Assembly: GCA_021780015.1 (NCBI GenBank)
Contig: JAJXZN010000151.1
Coordinates: 1 to 6,174 of the forward strand
Length of the DNA stretch: 6,174 nt
DNA from: Pseudomonadota bacterium
GTDB taxonomy: Bacteria > Pseudomonadota > Alphaproteobacteria > Rhizobiales > Beijerinckiaceae
Direction of reading: 5' to 3'
The notes under the pieces were generated by a model, which saw only the letters and a list, made by a program, of their open reading frames with translations, searched no databases and was not told where the DNA came from. The stretch's first letter is position 1; each line of letters starts with the position of its first letter. A program made the position numbers and the translations under genes. Below, in pieces: positions 1 through 6,028 of this stretch.

Positions 1-1
1 C

Positions 2-937
2 GACAAGGATGCCAAGAACTCCGTCTTCGACCGCGAATTGCCCGATGCGGAGATCGTCATCTCGCAACCTTTCTGGCCGGCCTATCTGACGGCGGAACGC
101 ATTGCGAAAGCGAAGAAACTGAAGCTTGCGATCACTGCCGGCATCGGCTCGGATCACGTCGATCTCGAAGCCGCGGTCAAGCATGGCATCACGGTCGCCG
201 AGGTTACCTATTCGAACAGCATCAGCGTCGCCGAACATGTGGTGATGATGATCCTGAGCCTCGTGCGCAATTACATCCCCTCGCACGATTGGGTGCGCAA
301 GGGCGGCTGGAACATCGCCGATTGCTCGGAGCGCGCCTACGATCTCGAAGGCATGCATGTCGGCACCGTCGCGGCGGGGCGCATCGGCCTTGCGGTGCTG
401 CGGCGCCTGAAACCCTTCGATGTCAAGCTCCATTACACCGATCGGCATCGCCTCCCGGCCACGGTCGAGAACGAACTCGGCCTCGCCTTCCACGCAAATC
501 GCGAGGACCTCTTCAAGGTCTGCGACGTCATCACGCTCAATACGCCGCTGCATCCCGAAACCGAGCATATGATCAACGATCGAACTCTCGCGACGATGAA
601 GCGTGGCACCTATCTTGTGAACACGGCACGTGGCAAGCTCTGCGACCGCGACGCGATCGTCCGCGCGCTCGAAAGCGGTCAGCTCGCGGGCTATGCCGGC
701 GATGTCTGGTATCCGCAACCGGCCCCTAAGGATCATCCCTGGCGGACCATGCCGCACGAAGGCATGACACCGCACACATCCGGCACCACGCTTTCGGCAC
801 AGGCGCGCTATGCCGCCGGTACGCGCGAAATCCTCGAATGTTTCTTCGCCGGCAAGCCGATCCGCGATGAATATCTCATCGTCCAGGGCGGCCATCTCGC
901 CGGCGTCGGGGCGCATTCCTATAGCGTCGCGCAATAG
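2..937 (+). CDS. fdh: NAD-dependent formate dehydrogenase (5' partial)
   Basis: Oxidises formate to CO2 with reduction of NAD+ (EC 1.17.1.9), a soluble cytosolic D-2-hydroxyacid dehydrogenase-family enzyme that works as a homodimer and ends C1 oxidation. The reading frame is open to the left edge, so the true start lies outside; the TTG at 38 is internal. By remembered alignment with the Pseudomonas sp. 101 enzyme the first codon matches about residue 75, so about 74 residues are missing. Visible key residues, in that numbering: Ile122 and Asn146 (substrate pocket), the AAGRIG nucleotide loop in GTVAAGRIG, Asp221 in YTDRHR (NAD rather than NADP), Arg284 in NTARGK, Asp308, Gln313 in PQPAP and catalytic His332 in TPHTSG. 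All are intact. The C-terminus stops at HSYSVAQ, about 15 residues earlier than the Pseudomonas enzyme. Identity is near certain. Confidence 0.97.
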   Translation, partial: DKDAKNSVFDRELPDAEIVISQPFWPAYLTAERIAKAKKLKLAITAGIGSDHVDLEAAVKHGITVAEVTYSNSISVAEHVVMMILSLVRNYIPSHDWVRKGGWNIADCSERAYDLEGMHVGTVAAGRIGLAVLRRLKPFDVKLHYTDRHRLPATVENELGLAFHANREDLFKVCDVITLNTPLHPETEHMINDRTLATMKRGTYLVNTARGKLCDRDAIVRALESGQLAGYAGDVWYPQPAPKDHPWRTMPHEGMTPHTSGTTLSAQARYAAGTREILECFFAGKPIRDEYLIVQGGHLAGVGAHSYSVAQ

Positions 938-944
938 CCAGAAA

Positions 945-974
945 GGTCCGGCGCGCTCTTAAACGCGCCGGACC
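945..974. terminator. Bidirectional terminator hairpin between convergent genes
   Basis: A perfect 11-bp inverted repeat (945-955 ggtccggcgcg, 964-974 cgcgccggacc) encloses an 8-nt loop, ctcttaaa. It begins 8 bp after the formate dehydrogenase stop and ends 30 bp before the stop of the convergent AraC gene. On the - strand the stem is followed by TTTC, a short U-rich tail; on the + strand there is no U tract. It probably ends transcription from both sides, more convincingly for the regulator. Confidence 0.72.
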
Positions 975-1003
975 ACGATATGAGACCGCTGAATCGCGCG
1001 GGC

Positions 1004-1951
1004 TTACGACGCAGGCACGCCGCGTGCCTCGCCAGGCCGCATGCCGAAGCGACGCTGATAGGCGCGGCTGAAGGCGCTCTCCGATTTATATCCGACCGCG
1101 TCTGCGACCGCGGCAATGGAGAGAGCCGTGGTGGACAGTTTGCGCCGGGCAAGTTCAAGCCTGAGCTCGGCGAGGAATGCGAGCGGCGCTTGCGCCGCCG
1201 TGCGCTGAAACATGCGCACAAGGCTGGCGCGCGAAGCATTGGCGCAAGCGGCAAGCTCATCCAAGGTCCAGCTCTTGGCTGGATCTTCCAAAATCGCCGC
1301 CATTGCGCGTCCGGCCTGCGGATGCGCCAGCAGCCCCAGTAAGCCGCTGCTATAGTCTTCGCGCTCGAAATGGATGCGCACGACCATGACGAACAATGCG
1401 CTCGCGAGGTCGTTCGCAATGGCCTCGGCACCGGCGCGGGCGTTTTCGAGCTCTTCCTGAATGGAGACCATCAAGAGGCGCAGACGCGACGCGACAGGTT
1501 CATGGGCGTTGGCGGACACCACGATGACGTCAGGCAGCGCAGCCAGGACGAGATTGTCGGGCGCGAGTTCGAAACGCAATCGGCCGCAGATGAGCTGCGT
1601 CTCCGGTTCTTGGTCGGTGTTGACCACAAGATCGATGGCGCCGCGTGGGTCGGAGCGGATATCGAAGGGGCCAACCGCACCGGCCGGTGTCGTCTGTCCT
1701 CTGATGCTGTGGCTGCCGCCATGCGGCAGAACGACGACGTCGCCCGCCGAAAGCGGGATCGAGCGTCGGATGTCATTCAAATCGATGACACAGGTGCCCC
1801 GCGTGACAAAGTGAAACGGCGCCCAGTCGCCCGCGTCTGCCGGTTGATGAGACGCCCATTGCGCCCCGAATCGACACACCTGCTGCAGCACCGGGCGCAC
1901 GCGAAGCAAAGGCGCCAAGCCACTTAAACTATCGGCCGATCGCGCCACCAT
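1004..1951 (-). CDS. AraC-family transcriptional regulator with cupin sensor domain
   Basis: Cytosolic DNA-binding regulator of about 315 residues, the usual length for AraC proteins of the Cupin_6 plus HTH_18 type. Residues about 10-200 form the ligand-sensing half, with the cupin-like strands FHFVTRGTC and GDVVVLPHGGSHSI. Residues about 229-305 are the DNA-binding half: first helix-turn-helix at WTLDELAACANASRASLVRMF, second at LSIAAVADAVGYKSESAFSR, followed by the family signature FGMRPGEAR. The frame also opens with GTG at 1954, but GAGG lies only 4 nt before GTG and 7 nt before ATG at 1951, so I prefer the ATG. It is divergent to the small frame and multicopper oxidase operon starting at 2063 and convergent with formate dehydrogenase, so it may control the oxidase operon and its own transcription. 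The effector cannot be read from sequence. Confidence 0.93.
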   Translation of the reverse strand: MVARSADSLSGLAPLLRVRPVLQQVCRFGAQWASHQPADAGDWAPFHFVTRGTCVIDLNDIRRSIPLSAGDVVVLPHGGSHSIRGQTTPAGAVGPFDIRSDPRGAIDLVVNTDQEPETQLICGRLRFELAPDNLVLAALPDVIVVSANAHEPVASRLRLLMVSIQEELENARAGAEAIANDLASALFVMVVRIHFEREDYSSGLLGLLAHPQAGRAMAAILEDPAKSWTLDELAACANASRASLVRMFQRTAAQAPLAFLAELRLELARRKLSTTALSIAAVADAVGYKSESAFSRAYQRRFGMRPGEARGVPAS

Positions 1952-2004
1952 CACGATGCCTCGAAATTGATACGCTTGGCCATATGCGTGAGCCGCGCGG
2001 CCAT
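1951..2004 (-). CDS. Possible 17-residue leader peptide overlapping the AraC start
   Basis: A short frame, MAARLTHMAKRINFEAS, ends with TGA at 1953-1951, sharing its last base with the preferred ATG of the AraC gene (TGATG). Its ATG has AAGG 7 nt upstream, a reasonable ribosome binding site. The frame is open upstream only for seven further codons, to a TAA, so it is not the visible tail of a long gene. If translated it would couple ribosomes to the regulator start. I recognise no family, and a frame this short can arise by chance. Confidence 0.28.
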   Translation of the reverse strand: MAARLTHMAKRINFEAS

Positions 2005-2062
2005 TCGCCCGCCTTCGCGCCCGGTTTAGTCTTGCGGCCAGCCGCTGCTTCAGCAGGAAACC
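2005..2062. promoter_or_regulatory. Divergent regulatory gap between AraC regulator and oxidase operon
   Basis: This 58-bp stretch, or 111 bp if the leader frame is not real, separates the AraC regulator from the + strand operon, so promoters and operators for both should lie in or near it. I see no convincing -35/-10 pair in either direction. The only clear structure is a small hairpin, CTGC-TTCA-GCAG (2045-2056), whose right arm runs into the AGGA ribosome binding site (2055-2058) of the frame at 2063, so it could partly hide that site. Confidence 0.4.
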
Positions 2063-2356
2063 ATGATGCTATTCGATCAAAAGGGCGATTGCGAGAATGG
2101 AGCCAAGGCCTTCGTCCTGCGCATTCTCGTCACCAAGGTCAGCGCCCATTGGCGCGTCCATTTGCCCATTGCGCTGACCGCGGCGATTGTTGCGCGCATC
2201 CAGATCTCCGGCGAGATCGGTGATATGACACTGGAACGTCAGGAGACCGTCGCACTCGTGCTCGGCATCATCCCGGCGTCAGGCTGGAAAATCCGGCTGG
2301 TTGGGCTGCTGCGCGATGCGAGCGATCCCCTTGACGAACCCTGGAGACAGTCATGA
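2063..2356 (+). CDS. Hypothetical 97-residue protein, translationally coupled to the oxidase
   Basis: I do not recognise this protein. Evidence that it is real: AGGA (2055-2058) lies 4 nt before the first ATG and 7 nt before the second at 2066; its third codon positions are mostly G/C, as in neighbouring genes; and its TGA overlaps the ATG of the multicopper oxidase in an ATGA junction, typical of coupled genes in one operon. The N-terminus is short and polar. A moderately hydrophobic stretch, HLPIALTAAIVARIQI (residues about 33-48), looks more like a buried helix than a membrane span, and there is a second hydrophobic run, ETVALVLGII. There is no signal peptide, no paired cysteines, and few histidines or methionines to suggest copper binding. 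The alternative is a chance frame in a long leader, since antisense frames here also have fairly G/C-rich third positions. Confidence 0.45.
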   Translation: MMLFDQKGDCENGAKAFVLRILVTKVSAHWRVHLPIALTAAIVARIQISGEIGDMTLERQETVALVLGIIPASGWKIRLVGLLRDASDPLDEPWRQS

Positions 2357-3828
2357 GCAAGCCTTTCTCCCGCCGTGCGTTCCTCGGTGCGGCCTTGGCG
2401 GCGAGTACGCTACCGGCGTGGCCGGCCGCCGCATTCGCGGGTGCGAAACGCCTTGTCGCCGGCACGCGCACGCTCGAGGTCAATGGCCGGACCGCCAAAG
2501 TTTTCGGTCTCACCGGGCCGAATGGACGGCCGGGCATCAGCCTTGCGCCGGGCGAACGGTTCAATGTGACTCTCGCCAACGAGACCGGCGTCGAGACGCT
2601 CGTCCATTGGCATGGGCAGCTTCCGCCTTGGACCCAGGACGGCTTTCCCTGGCCGCAAACGCCGCCGCTGGCGAATGGCACCGCTCAGGCCTACGATTAC
2701 GCGCCGATTCCCGGCACATACTGGATGCACTCGCACCACGGCATGCAGGAACAGAATTTGCTGACCGCGCCGCTCATCGTCCACGACGACGCGGCACTGC
2801 GCGAGGACCGGCAGGAGATCGTGCTCATGCTGCACGATTTCACGTTCCGTACACCCGATGAATTGCTGGCGGATCTGACAGGCGCAAACAAAGCCTCAGC
2901 CCCTGCCACGATGCCGATGGCAAAAAATCCGCAGCCCATGTCTCGCATAACTGACATGCCCGATATGCCAGGCATGGATATGTCCGGCATGCGCATGTCC
3001 GGCGACATGCCTATGGATCTGAACGATATTCACTACGATGCCTTCCTTGCCAACGACCGGACGCTCCGCGACCCCGAGGTCGTGCGGGTCGAACGCGGCG
3101 GCCGGATCCGGCTCCGCATCATCAATGGGGCATCTTCGAGTCAGTTCTGGATCGATCTCGGCGCCCTTGTCGGCCGTGTCGTCGCAACCGACGGCCATCC
3201 GGTCCATCCCATTGCGGGCAGCCGTTTCCCCATCGCGATGGCCCAGCGGCTCGACCTGCTGATCGACCTGCCGAAGGGCGGTGCTTTTCCGATCTTGGCC
3301 AGGCTCGAAGGATCCGACCGCCAGACCGGACTGATCCTCTCGACTGCGGGCGCGCAAGTCCAGCGCCTTGCCGAGAGCGGACGCCCTGCTCCAGCCGTCG
3401 ATAATTCGCTCGAGATGCGGCTGATGGCCGTTCAGCCGCTGGCCCCGCGCCCGGCGGATATCGTTCGCACGATTGCGCTCGGGGGGGCGATGAAACCTTA
3501 TGCCTGGTCAATCGACGGCGCATACTGGCCGCACGTCGCGCCGCTCATGCTGCGCAAAGGGCAGCGTATCGAGATCGATCTGGTCAATCATTCGATGATG
3601 GCGCATCCGATGCATCTGCATGGCCATGCATTTCAGGTGATCGCCATCGACGGCCAGGCGATCCGCGGCGCGGTCCGCGACACCGTCCTTGTGGCGCCGA
3701 TGATGGGCCGCGTCAGGATCGCCTTCGATGCTGACAATCCGGGGCGCTGGGCGTTCCATTGCCACAACCTCTACCACATGATGACCGGCATGATGACGGA
3801 GTTCCGCTATCAGGGAATCGCTGCCTAG
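2353..3828 (+). CDS. Tat-exported multicopper oxidase, CopA/CueO-like
   Basis: A 491-residue periplasmic oxidase that would use four copper ions to couple one-electron substrate oxidation to reduction of O2 to water. The N-terminus has a twin-arginine signal (SRRAFLG, residues 6-12), a hydrophobic stretch and a likely cut after AFA (27-29). The full ligand set is visible: HWHG (His85, His87), HSH (His126, His128), HPMHLHGH (His418, His421, His423) and HCHNLYHMMTGM (His469, Cys470, His471, His475, axial Met480). Three cupredoxin domains fit the length. A methionine-rich insert (residues 187-221, with MPGMDMSGMRM) suggests Cu(I) handling, as in CueO and CopA. GGAG lies 8 nt before the ATG, which overlaps the upstream frame by ATGA. 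A run of seven G at 3481-3487 does not break the frame. Cuprous oxidase or laccase-like activity is inferred; substrate is unknown. Confidence 0.95.
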   Translation: MSKPFSRRAFLGAALAASTLPAWPAAAFAGAKRLVAGTRTLEVNGRTAKVFGLTGPNGRPGISLAPGERFNVTLANETGVETLVHWHGQLPPWTQDGFPWPQTPPLANGTAQAYDYAPIPGTYWMHSHHGMQEQNLLTAPLIVHDDAALREDRQEIVLMLHDFTFRTPDELLADLTGANKASAPATMPMAKNPQPMSRITDMPDMPGMDMSGMRMSGDMPMDLNDIHYDAFLANDRTLRDPEVVRVERGGRIRLRIINGASSSQFWIDLGALVGRVVATDGHPVHPIAGSRFPIAMAQRLDLLIDLPKGGAFPILARLEGSDRQTGLILSTAGAQVQRLAESGRPAPAVDNSLEMRLMAVQPLAPRPADIVRTIALGGAMKPYAWSIDGAYWPHVAPLMLRKGQRIEIDLVNHSMMAHPMHLHGHAFQVIAIDGQAIRGAVRDTVLVAPMMGRVRIAFDADNPGRWAFHCHNLYHMMTGMMTEFRYQGIAA

Positions 3829-3889
3829 CGATTTGCTCTTTCCTCACCCGCACGCCAGCCGTTGGTCATAACCGTCGGAGAACAGAGCC

Positions 3890-4246
3890 ATGATGCTCGA
3901 TTGGAATGAATATCGTCAGCAGCTCGCCGGCGGCGTCCGCGAAATCGGACAGCTCAGCCCCGGCACCGTCAAAGGCTATCTTGAACTCGGCTCGGCGGGG
4001 CAGAAGACCGATTTGCTCGGCGCGAAAATACGCGAGCTCATCGGGCTCGCGGTCGCCGTCACGCTACGCTGCGACGGCTGCATTGCAGTCCACACCGAAG
4101 CCGCGCTCCGCCACGGTGCATCGGATGAAGAGATTGCGGAAGCGCTGGGCGCCGCCGTCGCCGTCAATGCCGGGGCAGCCCTCGTCTATTCGACACGGGT
4201 CATGGATGCGGTCAAGGAATATCCGTCGCATCGATTGACAGCGTGA
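3890..4246 (+). CDS. AhpD/carboxymuconolactone decarboxylase-family protein
   Basis: A 118-residue all-helical protein of the CMD/AhpD-like superfamily. The core has Glu49 and then C61-D-G-C64-x3-H68, the same Glu-12-CxxCxxxH spacing as in AhpD, whose cysteines and proton-relay residues give alkyl hydroperoxidase activity. Downstream, GASDEEIAEALGAAVAVNAGAALVYSTRVMDA is the conserved helix pair of the family. The CxxC makes a redox or peroxidase role more likely than lactone decarboxylation, but no substrate can be assigned. GGAG (3877-3880) lies 9 nt before the first of two ATG codons. It follows the multicopper oxidase by 61 bp with no hairpin between, so the two probably share a transcript, perhaps as redox-stress partners. 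The protein is cytosolic, with no signal peptide, unlike the exported oxidase. Confidence 0.9.
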   Translation: MMLDWNEYRQQLAGGVREIGQLSPGTVKGYLELGSAGQKTDLLGAKIRELIGLAVAVTLRCDGCIAVHTEAALRHGASDEEIAEALGAAVAVNAGAALVYSTRVMDAVKEYPSHRLTA

Positions 4247-4256
4247 CGCTCGGCAA

Positions 4257-5261
4257 TCATTTCCCGGTTTCGAGCACGATCTTGCCGACGTGCTTGCCGC
4301 TTTCCATCAATTCATGCGCCGCGCGCGCATTCTCTAATGGAAAGGTTGCTTGCACGGCCGGCAGCGCCTTGCCGCGCTCGAGCGACGGCCAGATTTTATC
4401 ATGCAGCGCACGGCCGACCTCGGCCTTCTGCTCGACCGTGCGGATGCGCATGGTCGAACCGGTGAGCGTCAGGCGCTTCAGCATGATCGGCAGGAAGTCG
4501 AAAGCTTCGACGCTGCTGCCCTGCTGGAAGGCGATTTGCACCAGCCGGCCCTCGAGACCGAGAAGCGCGAGGTTTTTCTGGATATAGCTGCCGCCGACCA
4601 TGTCGAGGATGACATCCACGCCGCGTTTCGCCGTCAGTGCCTTCACCTCGGTGAAGAAATCATGGGTCTTGTAATCGATGGCATGATCGGCCCCGAGCGT
4701 CCGGCAGAAGGCGCATTTTTCCGCCGAGCCTGCCGTCGCGATCACCTGCGAGCCGAAGAGCTTGGCGAGCTGAATGGCGGTCGCTCCGATCCCGCCGGCA
4801 CCGCCGTGGACGAGGAGGGTTTCGCCGGGCTTCAGCCGTCCGCGCGTAAATACGTTATCGAAGACGGTGTAATACGTCTCTGGAATTGCCGCCGCCTCGA
4901 CAAGACTCACGCCGCGTGGCACCGGCAGGCAAAGCCGCGCATCGGCGACGGCATATTCGGCATAGCCGCCCGAGCCGACGAGCGCGCAGACCATAGCGCC
5001 GAGATGCGGCGATGACACGCCCTCGCCCAAAGCGACGACGCGGCCGGCAATCTCGAGTCCGGGCACCTCGCTTTCGCCCGCCGGCGGCGGATAGTGCCCC
5101 TCCCGCTGGAGACAATCCGGCCGGTTGACGCCGGCCGCAACGACTTCAACGAGAACTTTTCCCGGGCCCGGCGCGGGAAGAGCCGTTTCGCGCAGACGGA
5201 TCACATCCGGGGCGCCGGCACCGTCGAAAACGATCTCGCGCATCAGTTTTGGAAGAGCCAA
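4257..5261 (-). CDS. NAD(P)H:quinone oxidoreductase, PIG3/zeta-crystallin family
   Basis: A 334-residue cytosolic medium-chain dehydrogenase/reductase without zinc, of the PIG3 (TP53I3-like) quinone reductase branch, which reduces quinones with NAD(P)H. Visible features: GroES-like domain (residues about 8-130) with GVNRPDCLQREGHYPPP and PGLEIAGRV; PETYYTVFDNVF leading into the Rossmann domain; nucleotide loop VHGGAGGIG (151-159); TAGSAEK (177-182), a cofactor-phosphate-type loop; and VGGSYIQKN, typical of PIG3. The zinc-binding cysteine cluster of alcohol dehydrogenases is absent. The start is probably TTG at 5261, with GGAG 6 nt upstream; the in-frame ATG at 5243 has no ribosome binding site and would trim six residues. 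It converges on the AhpD-like gene with 10 bp between stops and no terminator hairpin. True physiological substrate unknown. Confidence 0.94.
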   Translation of the reverse strand: MALPKLMREIVFDGAGAPDVIRLRETALPAPGPGKVLVEVVAAGVNRPDCLQREGHYPPPAGESEVPGLEIAGRVVALGEGVSSPHLGAMVCALVGSGGYAEYAVADARLCLPVPRGVSLVEAAAIPETYYTVFDNVFTRGRLKPGETLLVHGGAGGIGATAIQLAKLFGSQVIATAGSAEKCAFCRTLGADHAIDYKTHDFFTEVKALTAKRGVDVILDMVGGSYIQKNLALLGLEGRLVQIAFQQGSSVEAFDFLPIMLKRLTLTGSTMRIRTVEQKAEVGRALHDKIWPSLERGKALPAVQATFPLENARAAHELMESGKHVGKIVLETGK

Positions 5262-5455
5262 GATGAACTCCTGTTCTTGCGCGAGAACCGCGCGGCGGCT
5301 TTGGCGTCACCAAACAGGCAAATAGGCGGGACGTCCGCCGCTTCTTACTGCGTGTCGCCGCGCGAAACAAACATGCCGCAACGCGCAAGTTTCCACGCGG
5401 TTGCGCGGAGCCAAGAGCTGACGATGATCGGAATGTGCGCAATGGCTATGGCAAA
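5262..5455 (-). promoter_or_regulatory. Upstream region of the quinone reductase gene
   Basis: I see no gene in this stretch; it should hold the quinone reductase promoter. Two small inverted repeats stand out: TTTGG-CGTCA-CCAAA (5300-5314), centred about 46 bp before the TTG start and a possible operator, and GGCGG-GACGT-CCGCC (5325-5339). No confident -35/-10 pair is visible on the - strand. Long + strand frames crossing here run antisense and resemble no protein. Confidence 0.35.
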
Positions 5456-5501
5456 GGCGCGTTGCGCCCTCGGGCTTGCCCGCGCCGCCAGGACGGCGCG
5501 G
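5456..5501 (-). terminator. Tandem hairpins after the DUF1097 gene
   Basis: Starting 14 bp past the DUF1097 stop, the - strand holds a perfect 8-bp stem (5480-5487 ccgcgccg pairing with 5494-5501 cggcgcgg, 6-nt loop). It is followed by a 5-bp stem, GGCGC-AAC-GCGCC (5468-5456), trailed by TTT on the same strand. The second hairpin plus TTT resembles a weak intrinsic terminator; the first has no U tract. Together they probably separate DUF1097 from the quinone reductase transcript. Confidence 0.5.
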
Positions 5502-5515
5502 ACGTTGCGTTCGCG

Positions 5516-6028
5516 CTATTTCGCTTTCAATTTCAGCGCGCCGGCCAATTGAGCCATGAGGTAGCCGAGAATGACACCGGCAATCGCGGACAAAATGACG
5601 AGGACGAGCGGGTTGGCTGCGCTGACCTCGGTCACGGTGGCGAGCTTGCCCGCCGAGAGAGTGTAAGCGACCACCATGGCGAAGCCATAGATATTCGCCG
5701 GCACAAACGAAAGCTGTTCGATGGACGCGACAATGACGAGGAAAAAGACGAAGAAGCCGACGACCAAGGCTGGCCAGATCGTGCCGAGGCTCGGCATCGG
5801 CACTTTGTCAATCACGAGCAATGTGATCCAACCGACGATGGCGCCATAGATGATACCCGCAAGCGTCTTCACCAACGCATTATTGTCGCCGCCCGCGGCA
5901 AAGAAACAGGCGGCCGTGATGAATCCGCCCCAGACAAAGACATAAGGCGCGAGCGGACCCAACGCGAGATACGCCCATATCGCACCCAGGACCGCGACAC
6001 TGATTGATAAGGCAAGCAATTGTGACAT
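5516..6028 (-). CDS. DUF1097 family integral membrane protein
   Basis: A 170-residue, very hydrophobic inner-membrane protein that resembles the DUF1097 family (E. coli YcdZ is a member); the biochemical role is unknown. About five or six membrane segments can be drawn: residues 3-22, 27-45, 56-74, 84-103, about 110-126 and 140-162. The start has an aromatic/glycine pattern (IWAYLALGPLAPYVFVWGGFITAACFFAAGG) and the end a short basic tail, LKLKAK, probably cytoplasmic. The family length is similar, so it looks complete. The ATG at 6028 is preceded by GGAGAGG with a short spacer, a strong ribosome binding site. It stands alone: the next - strand gene starts 254 bp away, past two hairpins. The antisense frame over 5435-6007 is long but highly charged and unlike any protein, so I treat it as a shadow. 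Confidence 0.85.
   Translation of the reverse strand: MSQLLALSISVAVLGAIWAYLALGPLAPYVFVWGGFITAACFFAAGGDNNALVKTLAGIIYGAIVGWITLLVIDKVPMPSLGTIWPALVVGFFVFFLVIVASIEQLSFVPANIYGFAMVVAYTLSAGKLATVTEVSAANPLVLVILSAIAGVILGYLMAQLAGALKLKAK

Noticed and set aside
1370..1927. 185-codon + strand frame opposite the AraC gene
   Set aside because: It lies entirely inside the antisense of a regulator with clear cupin and helix-turn-helix motifs; its translation shows no domain.
2268..2835. Two - strand frames opposite the start of the oxidase (2268-2681 and 2410-2835)
   Set aside because: They overlap the intact Tat signal and copper motifs on the + strand, are rich in Arg/Gly/Pro, and match no protein; they are GC-rich shadows.
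3481..3487. Run of seven G within the oxidase as a phase-variation or frameshift site
   Set aside because: The frame is intact on both sides, with all downstream copper ligands present. The run falls as CTC GGG GGG GCG, ordinary codons in a GC-rich gene.
2061..3899. Identical CCATGATGCT at two gene starts (2061-2070 and 3888-3897), giving MML in both
   Set aside because: The identity stops after ten bases and the two proteins share no further similarity, so this is probably coincidence rather than duplication.
4243..4270. Possible terminator between the convergent AhpD-like and quinone reductase genes
   Set aside because: Only 10 bp separate the two stops and I find no inverted repeat there or just inside either gene end.
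5435..6007. Long 190-codon + strand frame opposite DUF1097
   Set aside because: It is antisense to a convincing membrane protein gene; its translation is highly charged and low in complexity, as expected when a hydrophobic gene is read backwards, and it lacks a good ribosome binding site.
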